A stretch of 64,000 bases of DNA, from the NCBI RefSeq assembly GCF_016714285.1, contig NZ_JADJNN010000001.1:868001-932000 (forward strand), in the 5' to 3' direction. This DNA is from Nannocystis sp. GTDB taxonomy: Bacteria > Myxococcota_A > Polyangia > Nannocystales > Nannocystaceae. The position numbers and the translations under genes are program-made. The notes beneath the pieces are model-generated. The model ran no database searches. It had not been told where the DNA came from and saw only the letters and a list, made by a program, of their open reading frames with translations. The first letter of the stretch is position 1. Each line of letters opens with the position of its first letter. Of the stretch, positions 44,989 to 52,348 are shown piece after piece.

Positions 44989-45221
44989 CCGAGCCCGCCT
45001 TCATCGACCTCCGCTTCGACCGCAGCCTCTACGCCGGCCCCGCCATCGACGAGGCCGTCAAGGTGTTCGCCGCCCACGGCGAATTCCACATGTCCGAAGA
45101 GACAGACACCTGGGTCGTCAAGCTCCGCGCCCTCCGGCCCGGCCCGGCCCGCACCCGCCGCCTCGCCCACGAGCTCGCCAACTACGCCCTCGGCCTCACG
45201 GTCCAGCGCGGAGGCGCCTGA
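44985..45221 (+). CDS. Second, short HxsD-like protein
   Basis: 78 residues from a GTG inside the hxsD stop context. The sequence FIDLRFDRSLYAGPAIDEAVKVFAAHGEFHM aligns by eye with the hxsD core (VELRVDPAIYPLQAVYGAAYIFIDRCYVF), and HELANYALGLTVQRGG with FANELISCAWRH. It looks like a reduced, diverged hxsD paralogue, so the operon would have two HxsD-type subunits. A TGTCC-GAAG-AGACA repeat is embedded at 45091-45104 (MSEETD). The stop overlaps the hxsB ATG by one base. The name is tentative. Confidence 0.65.
   Translation: MTEPAFIDLRFDRSLYAGPAIDEAVKVFAAHGEFHMSEETDTWVVKLRALRPGPARTRRLAHELANYALGLTVQRGGA
45091..45104. repeat. TGTCC-GAAG-AGACA core in coding sequence
   Basis: Preceded by CA to give CATGTCC. 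Encodes MSEETD with GAA and ACA codons that look uncommon in neighbouring genes. Confidence 0.65.
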
Positions 45222-46777
45222 TGTCCGCCGCCACACACGCCCCCATGGACCTCGTCGCCATCCGCCCGCAGGCCGGCACCCAGGCCTTCTTCCGCCACCG
45301 CCAGGTCGGCGAGCACGTCCTCGTCACCAACTTCGAGGGCAACTTCCTCCTGCTCACCCAAGCAGAGTTCACCCGCTACGCCACCGGCAGCGTCGCCCCG
45401 GACAGCGAGCTGTTCACGCGCCTCTCGTCGGCCAACTTCCTGCGCGCCAGCTACGACGTGCGCAAGGCCGCCGAGGCCGTGAAGGCCCGCCGCGGCTTCC
45501 TCCACGCCGGCCCGAACCTGCACATCCTGGTCGTCACCCTCCGCTGCAACGAGACCTGCATCTACTGCCACGCCTCGCGCGCCAACATGGATCGGGTCGA
45601 CACCGACATGTCCAAAGAGACAGCCGAGAAGGCCGTCGAGCTGGCCCTGCGCAGCACCAGCCCCTTCATCACGATCGAGTTCCAGGGCGGCGAGCCGCTC
45701 GTCAACTTCGCCGTCGTGCGCCACGTCTGCGAGTACGCCGGCCGCCGCGCCCGCGAGCTCGGCAAGCAGCTGCAGTTCACGATGGTCAGCAACTTCTCGC
45801 TGATGGACGACGAGAAGCTCGCCTTCCTGGTCGCCCACCGCGTCCAGCTGTGCACCAGCATCGACGGCCCGGAGCAGCTGCACAACGCCCAGCGCAAGCT
45901 CCCGACGATGGACGCCCACCAGCGCGCCGTGCACTGGATCCGCAAGATCAACCAGCGCTACATCGACATGGGCCTCGACCCGACCCTCTATCACGTCGAG
46001 GCCCTGCTCACGACCACCGCCGCCAGCCTCCCGCTGTGGCGGCAGATCGTCGACACCTACGTCAGCCTCGGCTGCAAGGCCCTGTTCCTGCGCCCGATCG
46101 ACCCCTTCGGCTTCGCCGACCGCACCCGCCTGCGCCTGGAATATCCCCGCTCCGCGTACCTCGAGTTCTACCGCAACGCGGTCGACTACATGCTCGAGCT
46201 GAACCGCCAGGGCGTGCAGATCCTCGAGCGCTACGCCGGCATCTTCCTGACCAAGATCCTGCGCGGCGAGGACCCCAACTTCCTCGACCTCCGCTCCCCC
46301 GCCGGCGCCGGCATCGGCCAGCTCGCCTACAACTACGACGGCAAGATCTTCAGCTGCGACGAGGGCCGCATGCTCCACGAGATGGGCGACTCCCGCTTCT
46401 TGCTCGGCGACGTCCGCACCAGCAGCTACCGCGACCTCGTCGGCCACGAGACCGTGCGCGCCATGGTCCTCGCCTCCAACCTCGACGGCCAGCCCGACTG
46501 CGTCAACTGCACGTACCAGCCCTACTGCGGCACGATCTCGACCTTCAACTACAAGAACCAGGGCAGCATCTTCGGCCGCATGCGCGAAAGCAGCGTCTGT
46601 GCCGTGCACAAGGGCATCCAGGACTACCTGTTCGAAAAGCTCGCGGCCCGCGACCCCCACGTGCTCGCCACCTTCGAGCGCTGGACCACCCACCGCCCGC
46701 GCGAGCACTTCGTGCAAGAACCCACATCCAGCCCCACCACTTCGGCCCCCCCTGTGCAATCTCCAGCCGAGCCGTGA
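45221..46777 (+). CDS. hxsB: His-Xaa-Ser system radical SAM maturase HxsB
   Basis: 518 residues. The N-terminal domain (VTNFEGNFLLLTQAEFTRY) is typical of the HxsB family. The radical SAM motif is LRCNETCIYC (C109, C113, C116), followed by ITIEFQGGEPLVNF. A SPASM-type C-terminal region holds Cys in SCDEGRMLHEMGD and CVNCTYQPYC, expected to bind auxiliary clusters. It is one of two maturases thought to modify the His-Xaa-Ser repeat peptide; the chemistry is not established in what I recall of the family. Its last ~25 residues are Thr/Ser/Pro-rich. It overlaps the upstream gene by one base, and a repeat lies at 45609-45622. Confidence 0.88.
   Translation: MSAATHAPMDLVAIRPQAGTQAFFRHRQVGEHVLVTNFEGNFLLLTQAEFTRYATGSVAPDSELFTRLSSANFLRASYDVRKAAEAVKARRGFLHAGPNLHILVVTLRCNETCIYCHASRANMDRVDTDMSKETAEKAVELALRSTSPFITIEFQGGEPLVNFAVVRHVCEYAGRRARELGKQLQFTMVSNFSLMDDEKLAFLVAHRVQLCTSIDGPEQLHNAQRKLPTMDAHQRAVHWIRKINQRYIDMGLDPTLYHVEALLTTTAASLPLWRQIVDTYVSLGCKALFLRPIDPFGFADRTRLRLEYPRSAYLEFYRNAVDYMLELNRQGVQILERYAGIFLTKILRGEDPNFLDLRSPAGAGIGQLAYNYDGKIFSCDEGRMLHEMGDSRFLLGDVRTSSYRDLVGHETVRAMVLASNLDGQPDCVNCTYQPYCGTISTFNYKNQGSIFGRMRESSVCAVHKGIQDYLFEKLAARDPHVLATFERWTTHRPREHFVQEPTSSPTTSAPPVQSPAEP
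45609..45622. repeat. TGTCC-AAAG-AGACA core inside hxsB
   Basis: Encodes the conserved MSKETA segment after the cluster motif, with AAA and ACA codons that appear rare in this gene. Confidence 0.65.
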
Positions 46778-46783
46778 TAGGGT
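46778..46783 (+). promoter_or_regulatory. -10-like hexamer TAGGGT before hxsA
   Basis: Ends 6 nt before the GTG of hxsA and overlaps the end of hxsB (TGA 46775-46777). Would give the precursor its own leaderless transcript. Confidence 0.4.
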
Positions 46784-46789
46784 GCGATC

Positions 46790-47071
46790 GTGACGACGCC
46801 GCTGGACCCGGACGACGACCTCCCGAGCTTCACCACGAAGGCCGGCGGCCCGCTCTCGGACGCCCAGAAGGAGATATCCGACAAGGCTCTCCTCTACGCC
46901 GAGGCCGGCCCTGCCCCCGGGACCCAGAGCCCGATCCTCGCCTTCGACGCCCCCGGCGACCCCGGCCACGCCTCGCACGGCAGCCACGGCTCGCACGGCA
47001 GCCACGGCAGCCACGGCTCGCACGGCAGCCACGGCAGCCACGGCTCGCACGGCAGCCACGGCAGCTGGTGA
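46790..47071 (+). CDS. hxsA: His-Xaa-Ser repeat precursor peptide HxsA
   Basis: 93 residues from a GTG. Residues 1-59 form a leader-like region with two acidic stretches (PLDPDDDLPSF, then LSDAQKEISDKALLYAEAG). Residues 60-92 are one His-Ala-Ser followed by ten His-Gly-Ser triplets, and residue 93 is Trp. Such C-terminal His-Xaa-Ser repeats define the putative substrate of the HXS radical SAM system. Ser codons alternate TCG-AGC-AGC, giving a 27-bp super-repeat, so the array grew by DNA duplication. It lies between the two maturase genes, 12 nt after hxsB and 13 nt before hxsC. The modified residues and final product are unknown. Confidence 0.88.
   Translation: MTTPLDPDDDLPSFTTKAGGPLSDAQKEISDKALLYAEAGPAPGTQSPILAFDAPGDPGHASHGSHGSHGSHGSHGSHGSHGSHGSHGSHGSW
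46965..47067 (+). repeat. 9-bp coding repeat with 27-bp higher-order period
   Basis: Eleven CAC-GSN-Ser units. The TCG/AGC/AGC Ser-codon rhythm repeats every 27 bp. It is the core-peptide region of hxsA, not a CRISPR. Confidence 0.85.
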
Positions 47072-47088
47072 TGGGCAGCTGGTGATGG
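47060..47088 (+). repeat. 15-bp direct duplication spanning the hxsA stop and hxsC start
   Basis: GGCAGCTGGTGATGG occurs at 47060-47074 and 47074-47088, a 14-bp period. It duplicates the TGG-TGA end of hxsA and the GTGATG start context of hxsC. Confidence 0.75.
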
Positions 47089-48086
47089 ACGCCCAGGACA
47101 GCGTCGCCGCACGCATCGCCCAGCAGCGACCGCGGGTCCACATCCTGACCGGCACGGTCTGCAACAACAACTGCATCTTCTGCATGGAGGAGGACCGCGA
47201 CGGCCGCAAGGTCACCAACGCGGCCACCACCGACGAGTCGGTCCGCTGGATCCTCGGCCGCCACAGCGACTACGAGGAGGTGTGCTTCACCTCCGGCGAG
47301 CCGACCACCAACCCGCGCCTGCCCCACTGGCTGCGCATGGCCAAGCAGGCCGGCGTCCGCTGGATCTCGATGATGACCAACGGCCGCGCCCTCAGCTACG
47401 AGGCCTACACCCGCGCCCTCCTCGGCGCCGGCCTCAACCGCCTCTACGTCAGCATCCACGGCCACACCCAGAAGCTCCACGAGGGCCTCACCCGCACCCC
47501 CGGCAGCTTCGCCCAGACCCTCGCCGGCATCGACATGGCCGCCCGCTACAAGCGCCACGGCCTGGTCCTCCACACCAGCACCGTCGTCACCAAGCGCAAC
47601 CTCCCCCACCTCGCCGACATCTACGCGTTCCTCCGCGGCCACGGCGTCGACCAGGTCGTGTTCAACGTGATGCAGGCCAACGGCCGCGCCAACACCTACT
47701 TCGACCAGATCTTCCCGACCTACACCGAGATCGCCGCCGCCGCCCAGGCCTTCCTCAGCGCCTGCCCCGAGCGCCCCGCCCAGGCCTTCTTCGTCGACAT
47801 CCCGCTGTGCACCACCACGCAGCTCCCCGACCACAACCGCGGCTACGTCGAGGACTACGCCCACTTCGAGCCGCCGAACCCCGGCCACGACATCGTCGCC
47901 GACCTCGAGTCCCGCCGCGCCGGTGAGCACGGCGAGCTGGTCCAGATCCGGCGCAGCGACCTCGACGACAGCGCTCGCCACAAACGCCCCGAGTGCGCCA
48001 CCTGCCGCCACGACCGCGTCTGCGAGGGCGTGTGGGGCAACTACCTCCGCCGCCACGGCTGGGCCGAGTTCACCCCGGTCGCCTGA
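47085..48086 (+). CDS. hxsC: His-Xaa-Ser system radical SAM maturase HxsC
   Basis: 333 residues from the ATG at 47085; the GTG three bases upstream is an alternative. The cluster motif CNNNCIFC (about C26-C33) is followed by FTSGEPTTNPRL. The radical SAM strands YVSIHGHTQKLHEG and VVFNVMQANGRANTYF are clear, and the C-terminus CATCRHDRVCEGVW supplies further Cys. It is the second maturase of the HXS set and fits the shorter HxsC length. It is followed by an array of four TGTCC units. Confidence 0.86.
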   Translation: MDAQDSVAARIAQQRPRVHILTGTVCNNNCIFCMEEDRDGRKVTNAATTDESVRWILGRHSDYEEVCFTSGEPTTNPRLPHWLRMAKQAGVRWISMMTNGRALSYEAYTRALLGAGLNRLYVSIHGHTQKLHEGLTRTPGSFAQTLAGIDMAARYKRHGLVLHTSTVVTKRNLPHLADIYAFLRGHGVDQVVFNVMQANGRANTYFDQIFPTYTEIAAAAQAFLSACPERPAQAFFVDIPLCTTTQLPDHNRGYVEDYAHFEPPNPGHDIVADLESRRAGEHGELVQIRRSDLDDSARHKRPECATCRHDRVCEGVWGNYLRRHGWAEFTPVA

Positions 48087-48152
48087 CCTGTCCCGCACGA
48101 CCTGTCCCTCACGCCAGCCCCACCTGTCCTTCAGGACCTGTCCCCCGCGCCA
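48087..48152. repeat. Four TGTCC-type units in two 14-bp pairs after hxsC
   Basis: Cores start at 48089, 48103, 48125 and 48139. They fill the 78-bp gap between hxsC and the next gene. Confidence 0.8.
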
Positions 48153-48164
48153 GCCCCCGCGATC

Positions 48165-49046
48165 ATGACCGCCGCGCCCCCTCCGGTCGTCGAGCTCGAG
48201 CTCGAGCGGGCGCTGCTCGCCCCCTGGCAGGCCGCCTGCGCCGCCCTCCTGGGCGTCGCCCCGATCTTCGCACGCGACACCATGGGCCCGGTCCTCCGCT
48301 TCACCAGCGACCACAGCCCGGCCCACGCCGCCAGCATCGCCCGCGTCGACCTCTACGGCAGCCACCCCCGCGTGCGCGCCCACCTGCAGGCCCTCGGCTA
48401 CGCCTGGGACGCGCAGGGCTACCTCGCCACCGTGCCCACCCCGCTGAGCTTCCGCCCGCGCCTGCGCGCCCTCGGCCTCGACGGCGACGACGGCTTCACC
48501 CCCGAGTACCACCGCGTCCACACCATCTACATGTCCAAAAGGACATGGCTCTCGCGCCAGGCCGCCGGCGCCGTCCCGATCGCGGTCGGCAGCCCCGGCT
48601 TCTACCGCCGCGCCGTTGCGCTCGCCCGCCTCGCCCCGGCCACGTGGACCGAGCACCTGCGCTACCACCTCCACGGCGTGCAGCACGACCTGAGCAAGCA
48701 CGCCCTCTGCCTGCACCTGGTCCCCCGGGCCCAGATCGCGGCCCTCGGCGCCCGCGCCCGCGAGCTCCTGGGTCGCGCCTGGCTCGCCCCCCAGCCGCTC
48801 GCCCGCTTCTACGAGAACGACCTCATCGGCTTCTGTCAGGCCATCTGGCGCGACCTCCCCGACCCCGCCGAGTTCGCCCCCACCTTCACGCGCCCCGCCA
48901 ACCTGCGCCAGCTCCACGCCGCCCTCGACCACCGGCTCGCCCCGCTCGCCCGCGGCCTGCGCTCGCTGCCCGCCTGGCTGCGCGAACCACACGACCCCCG
49001 CCCCGACTTCCACATCGAGCGCCCGCCACGTATCGTGCGGCTGTGA
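48165..49046 (+). CDS. Unknown protein downstream of hxsC
   Basis: 293 residues, no signal peptide or membrane segment, so probably cytoplasmic. Regions include VLRFTSDHSPAHAASIARVDLYG, HLHGVQHDLSKHALCLHLVP and ARFYENDLIGFCQAIWRDLPD. I do not recognise the family, and no nucleotide-binding or metal motif is obvious, though His/Asp residues are frequent. It follows hxsC on the same strand and is coupled to a small lipoprotein, so it may be an HXS accessory. A perfect TGTCC-AAAA-GGACA copy lies inside (48532-48545, encoding MSKRTW). Confidence 0.65.
   Translation: MTAAPPPVVELELERALLAPWQAACAALLGVAPIFARDTMGPVLRFTSDHSPAHAASIARVDLYGSHPRVRAHLQALGYAWDAQGYLATVPTPLSFRPRLRALGLDGDDGFTPEYHRVHTIYMSKRTWLSRQAAGAVPIAVGSPGFYRRAVALARLAPATWTEHLRYHLHGVQHDLSKHALCLHLVPRAQIAALGARARELLGRAWLAPQPLARFYENDLIGFCQAIWRDLPDPAEFAPTFTRPANLRQLHAALDHRLAPLARGLRSLPAWLREPHDPRPDFHIERPPRIVRL
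48532..48545. repeat. Perfect TGTCC-AAAA-GGACA copy in coding sequence
   Basis: Flanked as CATGTCC...GGACATG. Encodes MSKRTW using AAA, AGG and ACA codons in an otherwise very GC-rich gene. Confidence 0.75.
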
Positions 49047-49429
49047 CGACTCGCCTCCCGATCCCCGCGCTCGCCCTGCTCGGCCTCCAGCTCGGCGCCG
49101 CCTGCCACCACGAGGACCCGATCGTCGGCCACTGGAACCTCGACAAGCTCGCGGGCCAGCCCAAGCCCGACGGACTCACGATGAGCATGGTCATCGACGC
49201 CGAGCTCGGCGGCGACTTCGATTACACCCTCGAGGTGTACACAATGTACGAGTACGACTATCACACCACCGTGAAGGTCAAGCCCGACGGCGGCGCGAGC
49301 TACAGCATCGAGGTCGTCCCCGGCAAGGACATCGCCGGCGCCCAGATGCGCTGCGAGCTCGCCGACGACACCCTGACCTGCACCGACCAGGGCGACGGCT
49401 ACGGCGACCCGGTCTTCAAGCGGGGCTGA
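49043..49429 (+). CDS. Small lipoprotein, unknown
   Basis: 128 residues from a GTG overlapping the previous stop (GTGA). The lipoprotein signal ALALLGLQLGAAC has a lipobox. The mature part starts HHEDPIVGHWNLDKLAG, a lipocalin-like GxW opening, with alternating strands (DFDYTLEVYTMYEYDYHTT, SYSIEVVPG) and a Cys pair near the end. Fold and function are inferred only. Translational coupling to the unknown gene suggests a shared role, possibly at the end of the HXS operon. Confidence 0.65.
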   Translation: MTTRLPIPALALLGLQLGAACHHEDPIVGHWNLDKLAGQPKPDGLTMSMVIDAELGGDFDYTLEVYTMYEYDYHTTVKVKPDGGASYSIEVVPGKDIAGAQMRCELADDTLTCTDQGDGYGDPVFKRG

Positions 49430-49507
49430 ACGCTCACCGCGGCCCTGGCCGCTGCACCCCGCGGGCGGGTGGGCGCCACCATCGATCCGTGGGAGCTGGA
49501 CGCAGAC

Positions 49508-50272
49508 CTATAGTTCACTGACGACGTCGACGAAGTGAGCCCAACACGCTTCCTCCTGACGGACGCCGAGGTGTATCGCCTTGGGATCGTCCGGTGGCGG
49601 TGACGCGTCGGGACACTCCGCGGTCGGCAGGAACAGGCGTCCACGCACGACGCCGCCGGAGTCGCGTTGCTGGCCGACCGCGCAGGCCCAGAGAACCGGC
49701 TCGATCGCGTTCAAGACGGGGTCCCAGTCGTCCGGATCTTTGCCCGCGACGAGCGCCGTGAAGAACGCCTGCGGATCGACGAGCAGGCCATCGGCGACCC
49801 CCGCCATCGCCGCGCACGGGGACGGTTGAAAGGCCGGGCCTCCGTGGTCCACCCAGACCCAGGCGAAGGCGGCGGCGCTGGTTTCGGCGCCAGTGCTGCT
49901 ATCCGAGCCGGCGCTGGCTTCGGAGCCGCCAGTCGGGCTCGTGACCACGCCGTCGTCGGTCACCGTCCCGCTGCTGCCCATCGACGTCGTGCTCGTCGTG
50001 ACGTTGGTAACCTCGCTGTCGACGCCGGATGACGTGCCCCCGCTGCTGCCATCCATGCAGGCCATGCAGACGCCGAAGCCGATGCCGTCCGGGTTGCAGA
50101 CCTGCACGCCGCCCATGCCACCCCCCGGGCACGCACAGCTCACTTGCTGGCCTGGCGTGCAGCCGGCGGCGGCGGTCTCGGAGCGAGCGCCGTCGTCGTT
50201 CGAGCATGACGCGGCCGCCCCCGCGAGGAACGCGAGGAGCGCGAGGATGATGGATGAAGCGAAGCGGCGCAC
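49508..50272 (-). CDS. Ser/Thr-rich lipoprotein with short Cys motif, unknown
   Basis: 254 residues from a GTG. The lipoprotein signal IILALLAFLAGAAASC ends in a lipobox. A Cys motif (CTPGQQVSCACPGGGMGGVQVC) common in myxobacterial exported proteins is followed by a Ser/Thr/Gly-rich linker and a C-terminal domain (FAWVWVDHGGPAFQPSPC, WACAVGQQRDSGG). No function recognised. TAGGTT ends 6 nt before the start. It lies on the opposite strand to the hxs genes. Confidence 0.7.
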   Translation of the reverse strand: MRRFASSIILALLAFLAGAAASCSNDDGARSETAAAGCTPGQQVSCACPGGGMGGVQVCNPDGIGFGVCMACMDGSSGGTSSGVDSEVTNVTTSTTSMGSSGTVTDDGVVTSPTGGSEASAGSDSSTGAETSAAAFAWVWVDHGGPAFQPSPCAAMAGVADGLLVDPQAFFTALVAGKDPDDWDPVLNAIEPVLWACAVGQQRDSGGVVRGRLFLPTAECPDASPPPDDPKAIHLGVRQEEACWAHFVDVVSEL

Positions 50273-50278
50273 GACGCG

Positions 50279-50284
50279 AACCTA
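50279..50284 (-). promoter_or_regulatory. -10-like hexamer TAGGTT (minus strand)
   Basis: Ends 6 nt before the GTG at 50272. Confidence 0.4.
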
Positions 50285-50365
50285 CACGATCGCGCTCGCC
50301 TCGGGGCCGAGTATCGCGGTCCCGCGTTCAGCGGTATCAGGTGGGAAGTTATCGAGGGGTCCAGC

Positions 50366-51358
50366 TTACTCGCCGTCGAACTTGAGCATCATCATTCGAC
50401 TCGACTCCCCGGGGTAATCCATATAATTCGCACGGATCCGCGGATATGCGAACGGCAACATCGCCTCGACCGACCTATACGCGTCGCTGCCAGGGCCCCG
50501 CATCGCCGCGACCAGCTGCGCGACGAGCTCACGCTGGCCCGGCAGCAGCAGCCTGGACGCGTTCCCCGCGGTGATCTCCGAGCCTGCCGCCACCTCGATC
50601 TCCCCCAGCACGCTGTGGCCGAGCGTCGCCGCGGCCGGCACACGCACCACGTCGAGGCGTCGCAGGAAGAACTCCTCCCCTGCCGTCACCACCTGTTCGA
50701 CGCCGCGATGCAGGAGCACCACGCGACCACGAAGGACGCTCAGCGCCAGGGCGCCCTCGCTGTCGAAACTACCGGCATCTGCGTCCGGGAAGCCGTGGGC
50801 GGCGGCGGCGGCGAGCCCGGGCGGTACCTCGATCACGCCGGTCTTTTTGTCTCTCATCACTGGACCCGTGATGGCCGCGCCGATGTGCAGGGCACGGATG
50901 ACGCGAAAGTAATGATCGAGTCCCTCCAACACTGCCACCGGCGCGGGCTCCAGCTCGCGCGCATGCGTCCACACATGAGCGGCGATCTCCCAGTCGTATA
51001 ACAACGCCGCCTCGGCCGCATTCAGCAGCGCCAGCAGGGTCGCAGCCGACTCCTGCGTATGTAACGACCAGCGCAGGTAATGTGCGTCGACCTCACGCTC
51101 GAGCCGCCCGAGCGGCGTGGCCGCGTGGTGCGTCCGCGGCATGCGCTGGTGTTCCATCAGATCGTTGAAGGCCTGCGACCACTCGCGCTCCGAGAAGAAC
51201 GCTGAGAACGCGAAACCCTCCCGCAGCTCGACCATTGTGGCCAGCGCGGCATCATCGAGCCGCGCCGGAAACCCCGGCGTGACCGCGGGCACCGGTCCCA
51301 GATCCTGCGCCATCATTTGCTCGAGGTCGCGCGCCATCTCCTGCTCGTGGGACAGCAC
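50366..51358 (-). CDS. Unknown protein, 330 residues
   Basis: Starts at a GTG (51358) with an alternative ATG at 51337. The N-terminus is acidic and helical, the middle (LREGFAFSAFFSEREWSQAFND, LHTQESAATLLALLNAAEAALL) also looks helical, and the C-terminal third has strand-like sequence (ALALSVLRGRVVLLHRGVEQVVTAGEEFFLRRLDVV) that could be a small cupin-like barrel. No family is recognised. Codon use includes more A/T-ending codons than its neighbours, so it may be of different origin (weak inference). Confidence 0.55.
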   Translation of the reverse strand: MLSHEQEMARDLEQMMAQDLGPVPAVTPGFPARLDDAALATMVELREGFAFSAFFSEREWSQAFNDLMEHQRMPRTHHAATPLGRLEREVDAHYLRWSLHTQESAATLLALLNAAEAALLYDWEIAAHVWTHARELEPAPVAVLEGLDHYFRVIRALHIGAAITGPVMRDKKTGVIEVPPGLAAAAAHGFPDADAGSFDSEGALALSVLRGRVVLLHRGVEQVVTAGEEFFLRRLDVVRVPAAATLGHSVLGEIEVAAGSEITAGNASRLLLPGQRELVAQLVAAMRGPGSDAYRSVEAMLPFAYPRIRANYMDYPGESSRMMMLKFDGE

Positions 51359-51410
51359 AGCGCTCGTCGACGGCGCCGGCGCGACGGGCTGCGAGCGCTA
51401 TTCGTGTTCG

Positions 51411-52223
51411 CTAGTTGACGACGGCCGCGATGGCGTCGAGGGCATCGGCCCGCTGGTTGCCTGTCAGCTCGAACATGATCGAGTTGGCCTCGGCGCCGCG
51501 CAGGTCCTGGTTGTACTTGCCTGCCCGGAACGCATCGAGGCAGGCGCGGGCGGCTGCCTTGTCCTCGGCCGCGGCGAAGCAGGCTGCGGCCGCGAGATCG
51601 AGGGTACCGAGCCGCGTCGAGGGCCGGCAGTCGCGCTCGTTGGTCTGCGCGTCGAAGAGCGTCGGGACCTTCGTATACCAGGGCTCGATGGCCGGGTGCG
51701 CCGCGAGCTTCTCCTGCGCGGCAAACAGCGCGCCGACCACGGCGGGGCCGGCGGTGACGAGCTCGTGATATCCGTTCAGCACGCGCGCAATGACGTACGC
51801 CATGCCTTCGACCCCGAAGGTCTCGAGCTGCCAATATTGCGGTCCACGGCCGGGCGCGAGCATACCTCCCTTGAGCAGCGGTCGCGCCTCGTCGCCTTCG
51901 ACCCCGACGAGCTTCTCCACCGCGGGCACGCGGGCGGTGAGCGAGACGTCGAGCTGCACACCAGCTTTCTCCCATCTTTCGCGACCAACCTTGGTCTTCT
52001 CGATGACCAGCGCCATTGTTCCCCACGGGAGCACGAACGCGAGGCCCTTCTTTGCCTTCTTCTTCGGCGGCGCGAACACGGCGGGGAGGTTGCGCTTGAC
52101 GGCCTCGAGGACTTGCTGAATTGCCTCATTGGCATCGGCATACGGCGGTGCGCCCTCGGTTGGGGCGAGCGGTGCGGGCACCACGCCCCAGGCGTTCTGA
52201 TCGGCAGCGAAATCGGCGGACAT
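51411..52223 (-). CDS. Unknown cytoplasmic protein, 270 residues
   Basis: Starts at the ATG 52223 with AAGGGA about 7 nt upstream. A Lys-rich patch (PPKKKAKKGLAFVLPWGTMALVIEKTK) and mixed helices follow, with no signal peptide, transmembrane segment or catalytic motif. The end (GAEANSIMFELTGNQRADALDAIAAVVN) is helical. It lies upstream of the other unknown minus-strand gene and may share its transcript. Confidence 0.6.
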   Translation of the reverse strand: MSADFAADQNAWGVVPAPLAPTEGAPPYADANEAIQQVLEAVKRNLPAVFAPPKKKAKKGLAFVLPWGTMALVIEKTKVGRERWEKAGVQLDVSLTARVPAVEKLVGVEGDEARPLLKGGMLAPGRGPQYWQLETFGVEGMAYVIARVLNGYHELVTAGPAVVGALFAAQEKLAAHPAIEPWYTKVPTLFDAQTNERDCRPSTRLGTLDLAAAACFAAAEDKAAARACLDAFRAGKYNQDLRGAEANSIMFELTGNQRADALDAIAAVVN

Positions 52224-52348
52224 GTGAATCCCTTCTTGGCGCGCCTGGGTACCATACGCGCTGCCCCAGGTCCGCCCCCGCAGGCGAGTGATGACCCGCA
52301 CATCCCCGCGCATTGCCGCGAATCCCCCCGCGTGTTGTGGTCATAGCG

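Noticed and set aside
46965..47067. Possible non-coding satellite or CRISPR-like repeat
   Set aside because: The 9-bp units keep frame and encode His-Xaa-Ser triplets within an HXS operon, so this is a coding core-peptide repeat.
49430..52348. Genomic island of foreign origin
   Set aside because: The unknown genes here look slightly less GC-biased, but no integrase, flanking repeat or tRNA boundary was found, and the shift was judged only by eye.
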